64,000 nt of DNA from Balneolaceae bacterium (GTDB lineage: Bacteria > Bacteroidota > Rhodothermia > Balneolales > Balneolaceae): the NCBI GenBank assembly GCA_006969905.1, contig CP030887.1, positions 124,001-188,000 of the forward strand, given 5' to 3'. The first letter of the stretch is position 1. Each line of letters opens with the position of its first letter. Below are positions 55,291 through 64,000 of the stretch, one piece after another. A program made the translations under genes and the position numbers. The notes under the pieces were generated by a model that was given only the letters and a program-made list of their open reading frames with translations, did no database searches and was not told the origin of the DNA.

Positions 55291-56973
55291 ATGAAAACCA
55301 TTTTTACACTCCTTTTACTCTGCTTCATTTCCTTTCAATCTTTCGCCCAAACCGGTTGGACCAAAAAGTTTGATCAGGCATTGGTTGTTTCTGCCGAAGT
55401 ATATGCCTCAGAGGTCGGGAAACAAATTCTCCAACAAGGCGGTAATGCTGTTGATGCTGCTGTAGCTGTTCAGTTTGCACTTGCTGTCACCCTGCCAAGA
55501 GCCGGGAATATAGGAGGAGGGGGTTTCATGGTCATCAGGCTTGCTGATGGAACAGTCACATCCCTCGATTTCAGAGAGAAAGCGCCTATGCGCTCTTCCA
55601 GAGATATGTATATACAAAATGGAGAGTTTCAACCTGAACTTAGCCAAAAAGGAATACTTTCAGTAGGCGTTCCGGGCACTGTGGATGGAATGGTAACTGC
55701 CCTGCAGCGATATGGCAGAATGCCACTTGAGGTAGTACTGCAACCGGCTATTGAATTAGCAAAAGATGGTTTCTACCTGTCATATTCTCAAGCTGCTTCT
55801 TTAAACAATAAGGTCGAAGCTTTTTCTAAATACGAAGGGTCTAAAAAATATTTTGTTAAAGATAATGGAAAGCCTTTCAAAGATGGGGATCTGTTTATAC
55901 AAGAAGACCTTGCTAATTCTCTTGAACAAATTGCCCGCTATGGACGAGAAGGATTTTACTCTGGGTCGGTTGCAGATGCAATTGTGCAGGAAATGAGAAA
56001 GATGGGGGGAATTATTTCCTACCGGGATCTCCAAAGCTACAGGAGCAAATGGAGAGAGCCTGTGGAAGTTAATTTTAAAGACTACAAGTTATTCATTATG
56101 CCACCTCCAAGTAGTGGAAGTATCGCTGTTGCCCAAATCCTGGAGGCTATTGAGAGCTACGATATTGATAGCCTTGGGCATAATTCAGCGGATTATGTCC
56201 ATCTATTGGCTGAAGCTATGAGACGGGCTTTTGCAGATCGTTCTTTTTATTTGGGAGATCCTGATTTTTGGGAAGTACCTCAGGAAGAATTAACAAGTAC
56301 TGCGTACAATGCGAACCGTATGAACTCATTTTCTATGGATACGGTAACCCTTTCTGAAAACCTGAGTCATGGAGCTATAGCAGGCTACTCAGAATCTGAT
56401 GAAACTACTCACTTTTCTGTTATTGACAGTGAGGGTAATGCGGTTGCTGTTACTACTACACTAAATGGTTCGTTCGGAAGTGATGTAGCTGTTACTAATG
56501 CGGGCTTCTTTTTAAATAATGAAATGGATGACTTTTCTGCACGCCCGGGAGTCCCTAATATGTATGGGTTGATTGGTGGGGAAGGAAATGCCATTGAGCC
56601 AGGCAAACGGATGCTTAGTAGTATGACACCTACTATCGTCACTAAAGATGGAGACGTAAAAATGATTTTAGGTGCGGCTGGCGGCCCAAGAATTATTACC
56701 TCTGTATTACAAAATTTTCTGAATGTGGCACTTTTTGACATGAATGCCCAGCAAGCTGTTGCGGCTCCAAGAATTCATCACCAGTGGCTGCCTGATAAGT
56801 TGTATTACGAAGAATTTGGGTTATCGCCCGATACTATTGAAAGGCTAAAAAGTAAAGGGCATTCAGTAGCAACCCGAAGTATTGCCCGGTCCCATATAAT
56901 TGTTGTAAATAATGACGGACAACTAACCAGTGGTGTAGATCCAAGAGGTGATGGGTATGCAGCAGGCTACTGA
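55291..56973 (+). CDS. ggt: Gamma-glutamyltranspeptidase
   Basis: A 560-residue secreted enzyme that splits glutathione-type gamma-glutamyl bonds. It is an N-terminal nucleophile hydrolase that cuts itself into two subunits before the catalytic threonine, here T372 in ESDETTHFSVID. Family features include GGNAVDAAVAV, GNIGGGGFMV and the substrate loop DFSARPGVPNMYG. The signal peptide MKTIFTLLLLCFISFQSFAQ shows export, so I start at ATG 55291; the frame is open to 55237 but that would overlap the recombinase gene. Its end overlaps the convergent ytxJ by 7 bases. Confidence 0.95.
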   Translation: MKTIFTLLLLCFISFQSFAQTGWTKKFDQALVVSAEVYASEVGKQILQQGGNAVDAAVAVQFALAVTLPRAGNIGGGGFMVIRLADGTVTSLDFREKAPMRSSRDMYIQNGEFQPELSQKGILSVGVPGTVDGMVTALQRYGRMPLEVVLQPAIELAKDGFYLSYSQAASLNNKVEAFSKYEGSKKYFVKDNGKPFKDGDLFIQEDLANSLEQIARYGREGFYSGSVADAIVQEMRKMGGIISYRDLQSYRSKWREPVEVNFKDYKLFIMPPPSSGSIAVAQILEAIESYDIDSLGHNSADYVHLLAEAMRRAFADRSFYLGDPDFWEVPQEELTSTAYNANRMNSFSMDTVTLSENLSHGAIAGYSESDETTHFSVIDSEGNAVAVTTTLNGSFGSDVAVTNAGFFLNNEMDDFSARPGVPNMYGLIGGEGNAIEPGKRMLSSMTPTIVTKDGDVKMILGAAGGPRIITSVLQNFLNVALFDMNAQQAVAAPRIHHQWLPDKLYYEEFGLSPDTIERLKSKGHSVATRSIARSHIIVVNNDGQLTSGVDPRGDGYAAGY

Positions 56974-57368
56974 CAAAGTAACCCTAATGCTTTCTCAACA
57001 TTATTCCTGTTAACTGCTCTGTGTGAATCACTCCATGCAACCTCTTCATCCTTGATGATGAAAAGCTGGGGAGATTCATGCCTGATTCCAACTTTATCAG
57101 CGAGGTATAATGAAACAGATCGATTCTTGATTACATCTATTATGTAAAGCTTTGCATTTTCCCCCTCCCAGAAATTGGTAGACTCAAGGTCTCTTTTAAC
57201 AAAAAAACTGGTCCCGCAGCTATTACTATGCTTTAGGATAATCTGAGTGGTTGAAGCAGAGTCAATAAATAACTGGTCAACCTGATCATTTTCTGATATT
57301 GATGTCCAAATTTCTTCCTTTGCCTCCTTTTCACCCAACCATTCATGTACCTTTTTAAACAAACTCAT
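56967..57368 (-). CDS. ytxJ: Monothiol bacilliredoxin YtxJ-like
   Basis: A 133-residue protein of the YtxJ (DUF2847) family. It has a thioredoxin-like fold with a single active-site cysteine, C51, in LKHSNSCGTSFFV, and the conserved DVIKNRSVSLYLADKVGIRHESPQLFIIKDEEVAWSDSH. These proteins remove bacillithiol from mixed disulfides. Its presence indicates bacillithiol as the low-molecular-weight thiol, which fits this phylum. It ends within the last codons of the convergent ggt gene. Confidence 0.9.
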   Translation of the reverse strand: MSLFKKVHEWLGEKEAKEEIWTSISENDQVDQLFIDSASTTQIILKHSNSCGTSFFVKRDLESTNFWEGENAKLYIIDVIKNRSVSLYLADKVGIRHESPQLFIIKDEEVAWSDSHRAVNRNNVEKALGLLCQ

Positions 57369-57469
57369 ATACTATAATAATGCTTTTACTAATTCTTTGG
57401 AACGCTGAAAGCAAGCTTCTCTTTTTTTATATTCATTAAACAGATTATAACAACATTTTTCTCATTACT

Positions 57470-58180
57470 ATGGATACTAAACTCAAAGGTTATTGGTTAG
57501 GACACTCAGCATTTAAATTTATAAGCCCTAATGGCAATATTATTTTTGTAGATCCTTTTTTGAAGGACAACCCTTCCACACCTGAAGAACTCAAAACGGT
57601 TACAGAAGCCGATTTCATATTATTAACGCATGGACATGAAGATCACGTGGGTGATACTCTTGAAATTGCTGCTACCACCGGTTGTAAAGTTGTAGGTATT
57701 CCCGAACTTCTGGGGTTGCTTAAAAAACATGGTTTAAAAGAAGAACAGGCAATAGAGTTTAATAAAGGCGGAACTGTACACTTTGACGATTTTTCAGTGA
57801 CTATGGTTTCGGCGAATCACAGTTCTTCATTCAGAGGAGAATATGCAGGAGATCCGGCAGGTTTGATCATTTCTTTTGAAGATGATCTTTGTATTTATCA
57901 CATGGGTGATACAAATATATTTTCAGATCTGAGTTTATATGGTGAGCTTTATGAGCCCCATATCGTACTTGCACCAATTGGTGATCATTATACTATGGGG
58001 CCAGAAGAAGCTGCTTATGCTGTAGAAATGATTAACCCAGAGCTTGCGATTCCTATTCACTATGGCACCTGGCCCCCTCTGGCTGGCGATCCTAATGATT
58101 TTAAATCAATATTAGAAGAAATCTCCGAAGTAGATGTAGTTATACCAAAGATTGGACAAAATCTTTTAGCTAAAAGTTAG
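57470..58180 (+). CDS. UPF0173 metal-dependent hydrolase (MBL fold)
   Basis: A 236-residue metallo-beta-lactamase-fold protein of the UPF0173 family. It opens LKGYWLGHSAFKFISPNGN and carries the metal motif LTHGHEDHVGD and later MGDTNIF and IPIHYGTWPPL. The substrate is unknown in this conserved family. It is divergent from ytxJ and has its own short promoter gap. Confidence 0.93.
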   Translation: MDTKLKGYWLGHSAFKFISPNGNIIFVDPFLKDNPSTPEELKTVTEADFILLTHGHEDHVGDTLEIAATTGCKVVGIPELLGLLKKHGLKEEQAIEFNKGGTVHFDDFSVTMVSANHSSSFRGEYAGDPAGLIISFEDDLCIYHMGDTNIFSDLSLYGELYEPHIVLAPIGDHYTMGPEEAAYAVEMINPELAIPIHYGTWPPLAGDPNDFKSILEEISEVDVVIPKIGQNLLAKS

Positions 58181-58213
58181 GCTGTATTCTTCTGGTGGTG
58201 TAAAAAAGGAAAA

Positions 58214-59515
58214 TCACCAAGTTTCATCTTTCAACCTGAAATTAATAGTCTTGTAAGAACCATTTCTGTATACAATTAGATTTATCTTTTTCCCATCTTC
58301 TTTTTGTAGCAAGCTATTAATAGCATTAAGATCATAATCATAAATCTTTTTATAATTTATTTTATAAAGTACATCCAGTCTTTTTACACCAGCAAGATCA
58401 GCTGGTGAGCCCTCTCTTACTTTAGAAACCACATAGTATGGAAGGTTTGCATATGGTGTACTTATTTCCATACCACTCATATTATAGTTAAAACTTTGAT
58501 TAAACCACCTATTAGGTCTAACAAGCATTGATCCATCTAAATAATTAAAATATACTTTAAATCTTCTAAGTAATTCCGATCCGATACTTCCATGCCTGTC
58601 TTCTGTCCTTAGAGCAGCCTGTATTCCCTCTTCATTGGGGTAAGCAACTACTGGACGTGTAATAGTCAAATCACTAATTTTTACTTCATCGACCCTTGCT
58701 ATCTTTCCATATAGTTCACCGTTTAAACCAGTGCCTAAAAATGAACTAATTGACTTGTTTGATATTTCTATGCGATCATTTGAAGTCGGAAATAAAAAGA
58801 AAGTATGACTTGCTCCAGAATCAACCAAAAGCTGCACTTCAAAAAAAGTACCATCTTCTCCCTTTATTTCTGCTGTTATATATGGCTTCCTCTCAAGAAT
58901 TGTGACAGGTATTTCTGACCATTTCCTATCCTTTTTTAGCTTCGAATATTTCGCTTTAAAGAAATCTGGATCATGAAAAAATAACTTCTTGGAACGATAA
59001 TCTAATTCAACAATAAAGCTTTCAAAAAAATCATATCCAATCAGACCATTAACTGTTTTCCCCATAAACTTTGACAGATTAAATGACCCATCAAGTAGAA
59101 CTACTACATCATGATTCTTCCCTCTTATTCCTTTGAGTCTTATCTCATTGTTTCTTGAAAGTAAAGCAGCAATAGGTTCCGAATCACCCAAACCAACAAT
59201 TTCAATTTCTTCATCATAATTAATCTCGAACTCGCTACCCGGATCTAGCTCTGTTATAATAGTTTGCCTGACCCCTGTATCTAAAATGAAATGCAAAGTA
59301 TCTGAATTATTGATTCTAAGAGGTATCACAACGAGATTATTGATTAACTCAAAAGGAACACTAATCGAAGTACGATTAGGATTATTAAACTGAATATCCC
59401 TTTCTACCCTTTGGATAGCTACATCAGTAGAGACACACCCTAGTAAAGTTACTGTTAGCAATAGACTAATAATCAAGATTAAAATGTTAAATGTACTTTT
59501 GATCATTCTTTCCAT
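58214..59515 (-). CDS. Retropepsin-like aspartyl protease lipoprotein with PDZ domain
   Basis: A 433-residue protein with a lipobox (LLTVTLLGC, C27), so membrane-anchored. Two retropepsin-like repeats follow: ILDTGVRQTIIT with D79 (the usual DTGA/DSGA is DTGV here) and LLVDSGASHTFF with D232. A PDZ domain (about 345-430, YVVSKVREGSPADLAGVKRLD) sits at the C terminus. The tandem arrangement is common in secreted Bacteroidota aspartyl proteases. Substrate unknown. Transcribed leftward alone; the gene is AT-rich compared with neighbours. Confidence 0.88.
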   Translation of the reverse strand: MERMIKSTFNILILIISLLLTVTLLGCVSTDVAIQRVERDIQFNNPNRTSISVPFELINNLVVIPLRINNSDTLHFILDTGVRQTIITELDPGSEFEINYDEEIEIVGLGDSEPIAALLSRNNEIRLKGIRGKNHDVVVLLDGSFNLSKFMGKTVNGLIGYDFFESFIVELDYRSKKLFFHDPDFFKAKYSKLKKDRKWSEIPVTILERKPYITAEIKGEDGTFFEVQLLVDSGASHTFFLFPTSNDRIEISNKSISSFLGTGLNGELYGKIARVDEVKISDLTITRPVVAYPNEEGIQAALRTEDRHGSIGSELLRRFKVYFNYLDGSMLVRPNRWFNQSFNYNMSGMEISTPYANLPYYVVSKVREGSPADLAGVKRLDVLYKINYKKIYDYDLNAINSLLQKEDGKKINLIVYRNGSYKTINFRLKDETW

Positions 59516-59738
59516 TTTTGTCTCATTTATGCCAAAAGAATACTAATTTTGGTTTTTAAAAAAGACTTTTTATAAAAATAAGATGAATTGATAAATAGTT
59601 TATTTTGAATTATAAACATTTACTTGTTTTTGATTTATTTTTCTTGCCAGATAGTGACTATATGATCGACCCAAAAATGTCTTTGTATGAACTCTTGAAG
59701 CATTTTTTGTATTTTAAGGAATTAATTAAAGTACTCCC

Positions 59739-60839
59739 ATGCCAGAAAAAGTTAGATTTAACAATAAGATTGATCGTGAATTCAGCAAAGAAGTAAAAGA
59801 CAGGGTTGAGACTTACTTCATAGAAAACAACCTTGCCAAACATGCCAATGCTTCAATGGTTTTGAAAACATTCATTATTCTTGGAGTATATTTTGGTGCC
59901 TATGCACTAATAATATCCGGCAACTTTTCTTTGGGTGTAATGTGGGCTTTGACACTTCTAATGGGCATAGGTATGGCCGGTATTGGATTTTCTATTGCTC
60001 ATGATGCTCTTCATGGTGCTTATTCATCCAACAATAAAATCAATTACTTATTAGGCCTTACCTTCGATATTGGAGGTGCCAATGGATATATCTGGAAAAT
60101 CACACATAATGTTATTCACCATACGTACACCAACATTCATGGACATGATGAGGATTTAGAAGTAGCAGAGTTTATTCGATTGTCTCCTCACTCTGAATAT
60201 AAACCTGTTCACCGGCTACAACATATTCTGGCTTTTCCTGCTTACAGTTTCGCAACTATATTTTGGGTATTTGTAAAGGACTACTGGTACTTCTTTAAGC
60301 CTGAGCTGGGACCTTATGAAAATAAAAAACATCCCTTAAAAGAATGGGTTACATTGATTGTTACAAAAATCATTTACTATGGTTATACACTTGTACTACC
60401 CCTCCTCCTTCTTGATATAACCTGGTATCAGCTACTCATCGGTTTTTTTACTATGCACCTGACTGCCGGCCTTATTCTTGGTGTTATTTTCCAGTTGGCT
60501 CACGTGGTGGAAGAAACTACCCACCCTATCCCAGATGAGGATAATATGATTCAAAACCATTGGGTAATTCATGAAATGTATACGACTAACAATTTCGCAA
60601 GGCGTAACAAAGTGCTTTCATGGTACATTGGTGGACTTAATTATCAGATAGAGCACCACCTGTTTCCAAAAATCTGCAGTGTTCATTATCCACAAATAAG
60701 CCCAATTGTAGAAGAAGTAGCCAACGAGTTTGGTATTCCCTATAACTGCCACGATACTTTCCGGGAAGCAGTAGCATCTCATTACCGTACACTTAAAAAA
60801 TTTGGAGACCCGGATTTCACATGGTCACCCACAGTTTGA
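59739..60839 (+). CDS. Membrane fatty acid desaturase (acyl-lipid type)
   Basis: A 366-residue integral membrane desaturase with about four helices. The three histidine boxes that hold the di-iron centre are AHDALHG, HNVIHHTYTN and QIEHHLFP, the last with QxxHH typical of front-end or acyl-lipid enzymes. It adds a double bond to membrane fatty acids and helps keep membranes fluid. A strong terminator follows. Confidence 0.93.
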   Translation: MPEKVRFNNKIDREFSKEVKDRVETYFIENNLAKHANASMVLKTFIILGVYFGAYALIISGNFSLGVMWALTLLMGIGMAGIGFSIAHDALHGAYSSNNKINYLLGLTFDIGGANGYIWKITHNVIHHTYTNIHGHDEDLEVAEFIRLSPHSEYKPVHRLQHILAFPAYSFATIFWVFVKDYWYFFKPELGPYENKKHPLKEWVTLIVTKIIYYGYTLVLPLLLLDITWYQLLIGFFTMHLTAGLILGVIFQLAHVVEETTHPIPDEDNMIQNHWVIHEMYTTNNFARRNKVLSWYIGGLNYQIEHHLFPKICSVHYPQISPIVEEVANEFGIPYNCHDTFREAVASHYRTLKKFGDPDFTWSPTV

Positions 60840-60852
60840 AATTCTAATACTT

Positions 60853-60878
60853 AAAGGCTCCTTTTTGGAGCCTTTTTT
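60853..60878 (+). terminator. Intrinsic terminator of the desaturase
   Basis: AAAGGCTCC-TTTTT-GGAGCCTTT followed by more Ts: a perfect 9-bp stem with a 5-base loop, 13 bases past the desaturase stop. Confidence 0.92.
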
Positions 60879-60924
60879 ATTTCAATTCTCTAAATTGTCG
60901 CAAATTTTTTAACATGGTTAAGGG

Positions 60925-63291
60925 ATGGGGTTAATAAAGTTTAAATTTTCTTCCGGATTTCTTCTACTTTTGATTGGCTTATTTAGTAGTCTCTTTAGCA
61001 TATATCTTCATGCTCAACCGGTTGCTGAAAAAGGAGTCCTTGACCTAAGGAACCATGATTTTGAATCTAGTGAATTTATTCCGCTCAACGGTGAGTGGGA
61101 GTTCTTATGGAAACAGCTTGCCCTAAAAGACTCTGCCGTATCAAACTCTGCTCGTTTCGTAGATATGCCTCATTTATGGAATAAAGATAGTAAAATCTCT
61201 TCGTTTGGATACGCATCTTACAAACTCAAGATAATTCTACCTGAATCTTACCCGGCATTAGCTTTTAGTATCCCCGATTTGTATACCTCCTATGTTTTTT
61301 ATGTAGAAGGAAAGGAGCTTGCAAAAAATGGTATTGTTGCAAAAAATAAAAAAAACTATGAAGCCCAGTGGTTACCAGTTACCGTACCCCTAGATCATTT
61401 TGACAAACAGGAAATCACAATCGTTTTTGAAGTAGCCAATTATTTACATCAAAAAGGAGGCATTCGAATCCCTGTGCTTTTTGGAAATGAAAAAGAACTC
61501 CTTTTAAAGCGAGAGTTGGAACTAGGCTACGCTTTTTTATTAACTGGGAGCCTGATCATGGGCGGGTTCTTTTTTTTAGGATTATACCTCTTCGGAAGAA
61601 ATGAAAAACCTATACTCTATTTTTCACTATTCTGCTTCAGCTATAGCTATCGCATTTTTGGCACTGAGCTTTACCCTTTGCATCTAATCATGCAAAACAT
61701 CCCCTGGAGCATTACTGCGAGGCTTGAATATCTTTCACTTTATTTCTCACCAATTCTCTTTGGGCTTTTTGTTAAACATCTATATCCCCATGAATCCAAC
61801 AAACATGTTATAAATGGTTTTAATGGAGTATTTCTCTTCTTTTGTCTTGCAGTTCTGTTCTTATCTCCTTTTTATTTTACCCAGCTTATCAATCTCTTTT
61901 TCGTAATAATTCCAGGCTATATAATTTATACAACATGGGTTTTTGTTTTAGCTATTATTAATAAAAGAAATGGTGCCCGGTTTGCCGCTGCAGGTGTAAT
62001 TGTGATATTCCTGGTATTCATTCATAACCTACTGGAGTATTTAGTACTGATAGAAGAAAACCTCTTCATAAATGTAACCGGGTACATTCTGTTTTTCTTT
62101 CTTCAATCACTGGTCCTTTCAAATCGTGCTGCACATTCTTTAATAAAAGCCAAAGAAAAAGCTGAGCAGGCATCAGTAGCAAAAGGTCAGTTTCTTTCTA
62201 CCATGAGCCATGAACTCCGAACCCCTCTTAATGCGGTTATTGGATTCTCAGAACTATTAGTTGATACTAATTCTGCAAAAGAAAGAGTTGAATTTGCACA
62301 AAACATTAAGAAAAGTGGTGAAAGCCTACTAGGTATCATTAACAACATACTCGACTACTCCAAAATTGAGTCTAACGACTCTTCACTTAATCTCCAAACA
62401 ATACATTTGCCCTCTTTTGTTGAAGAAACCATTAAAACTCTTTCTGGCCTTACTTCTTCAAAGGATTTGGAACTTGGATTTGAATACAAACTAAATGAAA
62501 CCGAGTATGTAAGTATAGACGCCACCAGGCTTAGACAGGTACTAATAAACCTTGTTGGAAATGCTGTAAAATTTACTGATAAAGGTAGTATTAAAGTAAT
62601 TGTTGCAAAGAACAATTTAAATGATGCCCCTGGGAATATCCTATTCTCCGTTGAAGACACAGGCATTGGAATACCAACTGATCAAATACAAAAACTCTTT
62701 CAAGAATTTTCACAATTAGATTCCAGTATAAATCGAAAATTTGGTGGAACCGGGCTTGGCCTCGCAATTTCTAAAAAACTGGTAGAGCAAATGGGAGGAA
62801 CGATTTGGCTAACCAGTGCTCCAGATGAAGGAAGTATATTCTTTTTTACTATTGCAGCAGATATTGTGCTAAAGACTGAACCTCTCCCTCAAAAAGAATC
62901 TCTGCCAATACCTGATAAAAAAGTTGCTCAAATTTTGATTGTTGAAGATAACCAGGTAAATCAAAAGGTTACAATAAAGCTCTTAGAAAGGCTTGGGTAT
63001 AATAATTACCACATTGCTGCAAATGGATATGAGGCTGTTGAACAGGTTAAGAAGAATGAATTTGATTTAATCCTCATGGATATTGAAATGCCTGTTATGA
63101 ATGGACTGGAAGCCACTAAAACCATTCTGCAACTTAGGAATCTTAAAAAAATGCCGATAATAATTGCAGTTACTGCCAATGCTACCAATGAAGATAGGGA
63201 ACGCTGTATGGGGTCTGGAATGAATGATTTTTTGGCCAAGCCTATTACTTTAGAATCACTTGGAATAACCATCAAAAAATGGATCGCTTGA
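60925..63291 (+). CDS. Hybrid sensor histidine kinase, 7TMR-DISM type
   Basis: A 788-residue kinase. It has a signal helix, an extracellular sensor domain (about 33-190; 7TMR-DISMED2-like, LNGEWEFLWKQ ... HLWNKD), seven membrane helices (about 200-400), HisKA with H429 in STMSHELRTPLN, an HATPase with NAVKFTDKG and GTGLGLAISKKL, and a C-terminal receiver domain with phospho-acceptor D719 in LILMDIEMPVMNG. No separate phosphotransfer or output domain is attached. A paralog follows 48 bases later. Confidence 0.94.
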   Translation: MGLIKFKFSSGFLLLLIGLFSSLFSIYLHAQPVAEKGVLDLRNHDFESSEFIPLNGEWEFLWKQLALKDSAVSNSARFVDMPHLWNKDSKISSFGYASYKLKIILPESYPALAFSIPDLYTSYVFYVEGKELAKNGIVAKNKKNYEAQWLPVTVPLDHFDKQEITIVFEVANYLHQKGGIRIPVLFGNEKELLLKRELELGYAFLLTGSLIMGGFFFLGLYLFGRNEKPILYFSLFCFSYSYRIFGTELYPLHLIMQNIPWSITARLEYLSLYFSPILFGLFVKHLYPHESNKHVINGFNGVFLFFCLAVLFLSPFYFTQLINLFFVIIPGYIIYTTWVFVLAIINKRNGARFAAAGVIVIFLVFIHNLLEYLVLIEENLFINVTGYILFFFLQSLVLSNRAAHSLIKAKEKAEQASVAKGQFLSTMSHELRTPLNAVIGFSELLVDTNSAKERVEFAQNIKKSGESLLGIINNILDYSKIESNDSSLNLQTIHLPSFVEETIKTLSGLTSSKDLELGFEYKLNETEYVSIDATRLRQVLINLVGNAVKFTDKGSIKVIVAKNNLNDAPGNILFSVEDTGIGIPTDQIQKLFQEFSQLDSSINRKFGGTGLGLAISKKLVEQMGGTIWLTSAPDEGSIFFFTIAADIVLKTEPLPQKESLPIPDKKVAQILIVEDNQVNQKVTIKLLERLGYNNYHIAANGYEAVEQVKKNEFDLILMDIEMPVMNGLEATKTILQLRNLKKMPIIIAVTANATNEDRERCMGSGMNDFLAKPITLESLGITIKKWIA

Positions 63292-63339
63292 AGTCAAATA
63301 AGTAAAAAATAGTTCGCATATCTTTTTATTAGCACTCTA

Positions 63340-64000
63340 ATGAAGCTAGCACCTGTATATAAAATCCTTTTGTGTTTTCCTTTTTTGATCGGAAGCCCCT
63401 ATTCCTCACTATCAGCTCAAGCATATCCCGAAATTCAAAAAGGTGTACTTGATGCTTCTTTTTTTGAATTCAAAAGAGGTGAAAAAATAGAGCTTACCGG
63501 AGATTGGGAATTTTATTGGGATTCTCTTTTAAGTCCCGGTCAGTTTCCAATAATTACTAAGCCAACTTATTACACTTTTCCAAAACTGTGGAATGAAGAT
63601 TTTCACGCATTTGGCTATGCTACCTATCGCTTAACAATAAAATTACCTGAAGACCATCCGCCTCTTGCTCTTTCTATTCCAGACTTCTATTCAGCATATA
63701 AACTATATATAAACGGAGAAATAGCTGCCCAAAACGGAAATGTTGGAAAAAGTAAAAGTAATTACATACCCAAATGGATTCCGCAAACTATTCCTATTGA
63801 AGAGTACGAAAACCATAAATTAGAACTCATCCTTCAAATAGCGAATTTTGACCACAGTAAAGGTGGGCCCAAACAAACCATTGAATTAGGAACTACCGGA
63901 GACCTGTATAGTGCCCGTGAATTAGAACTTGGTTATGCTTACGGGCTTACAGGAGCCCTGATTATGGGAGGGTTGTTCTTTTTTGGGTTATTCTTATTTG
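63340..64000 (+). CDS. Partial 7TMR-DISM sensor protein (cut by the window end)
   Basis: The gene begins at ATG 63340 and runs off the right edge after about 220 codons. The product has a signal peptide and the same domain as the preceding kinase: GVLDASFFEFKRGEKIELTGDWEFYWDSLL, then LWNEDFHAFGYATYRLTI, SIPDFYSAYKLYINGE, then RELELGYAYGLTGALIMGGLFFFGLFLF at the first membrane helix. It is therefore a tandem paralog, likely another kinase, 48 bases downstream. Confidence 0.85.
   Translation, partial: MKLAPVYKILLCFPFLIGSPYSSLSAQAYPEIQKGVLDASFFEFKRGEKIELTGDWEFYWDSLLSPGQFPIITKPTYYTFPKLWNEDFHAFGYATYRLTIKLPEDHPPLALSIPDFYSAYKLYINGEIAAQNGNVGKSKSNYIPKWIPQTIPIEEYENHKLELILQIANFDHSKGGPKQTIELGTTGDLYSARELELGYAYGLTGALIMGGLFFFGLFLF

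Noticed and set aside
59605-59796. Small rightward frame before the desaturase gene
   Set aside because: It overlaps the desaturase start in another frame, has no ribosome-binding site and no protein-like pattern.
1-64000. tRNA or rRNA genes
   Set aside because: I scanned the gaps for tRNA-like arms and conserved rRNA stretches and found none convincing; a dedicated search such as covariance-model scanning would settle this.

Overview
The window looks like a chromosomal segment of a free-living, Gram-negative member of the Bacteroidota/Balneolota/Rhodothermota branch. The grounds are a CotH-like protein with a C-terminal T9SS type A sorting domain, an RND/TolC efflux set, a YtxJ bacilliredoxin, a DUF5777-type barrel, and a DnaE polymerase carrying its own N-terminal proofreading domain. 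No rRNA or tRNA gene was recognised. Almost everything is ordinary core or lifestyle DNA, with one clear accessory island.

Layout. 1-2067: a truncated DUF5916-like gene, then a small regulator/membrane-protein locus with paired inverted-repeat operators. 2183-6939: HNH nuclease, PiT-like transporter, secreted protein, glutamate dehydrogenase and an anti-sigma-type ATPase. 6979-12497: RND efflux operon. 12678-24407: thioredoxin, exonuclease-DnaE fusion, OxyR, CotH-like secreted protein and PEP carboxylase. 24408-27038: two small oxidoreductase-type genes inside repeat-rich DNA with a gene relic. 27039-28808: a retron. 29063-33042: a DNA-end-processing set (metallo-beta-lactamase exonuclease, ATP-dependent ligase, HhH-GPD glycosylase-like protein). 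33039-39000: sensor kinase, GH20 hexosaminidase, NhaA and a Na/Ca exchanger. 39068-43674: NifJ and a dihydroorotate-dehydrogenase-like protein. 44189-48912: phosphodiesterase-like lipoprotein, cytochrome/YceI/DUF5777 operon and a hydrolase-cyclase-AraC fusion. 49027-51896: groES-groEL and rsmA. 51991-60839: PgpH-like HD protein, Xer recombinase, gamma-glutamyltranspeptidase, bacilliredoxin, UPF0173 hydrolase, aspartyl protease-PDZ lipoprotein and desaturase. 60925-64000: two tandem 7TMR-DISM sensor proteins, the second cut by the window end.

The best candidate for an undescribed system is the retron. Its reverse transcriptase carries the retron hallmarks NAxxH and (I/V)TG. A 17-bp long-range inverted repeat (27039-27055 with 27277-27294) looks like the a1/a2 stem of an msr-msd RNA, and two short hairpins plus a set of nested pairings lie between the arms. 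Between RNA and RT sit an unrecognised 78-residue helical protein and an XRE-type HTH protein whose gene overlaps the RT by 23 nt. This is the layout of an anti-phage retron with an HTH partner.

Other points of interest: the alpha/beta-hydrolase/degenerate cyclase/AraC protein, an AlkA-like protein with Asn where the catalytic Asp is expected, and several families of palindromic intergenic repeats. One repeat appears to supply the ribosome-binding site of the ligase gene and another has been read into the apparent N terminus of the exonuclease gene.
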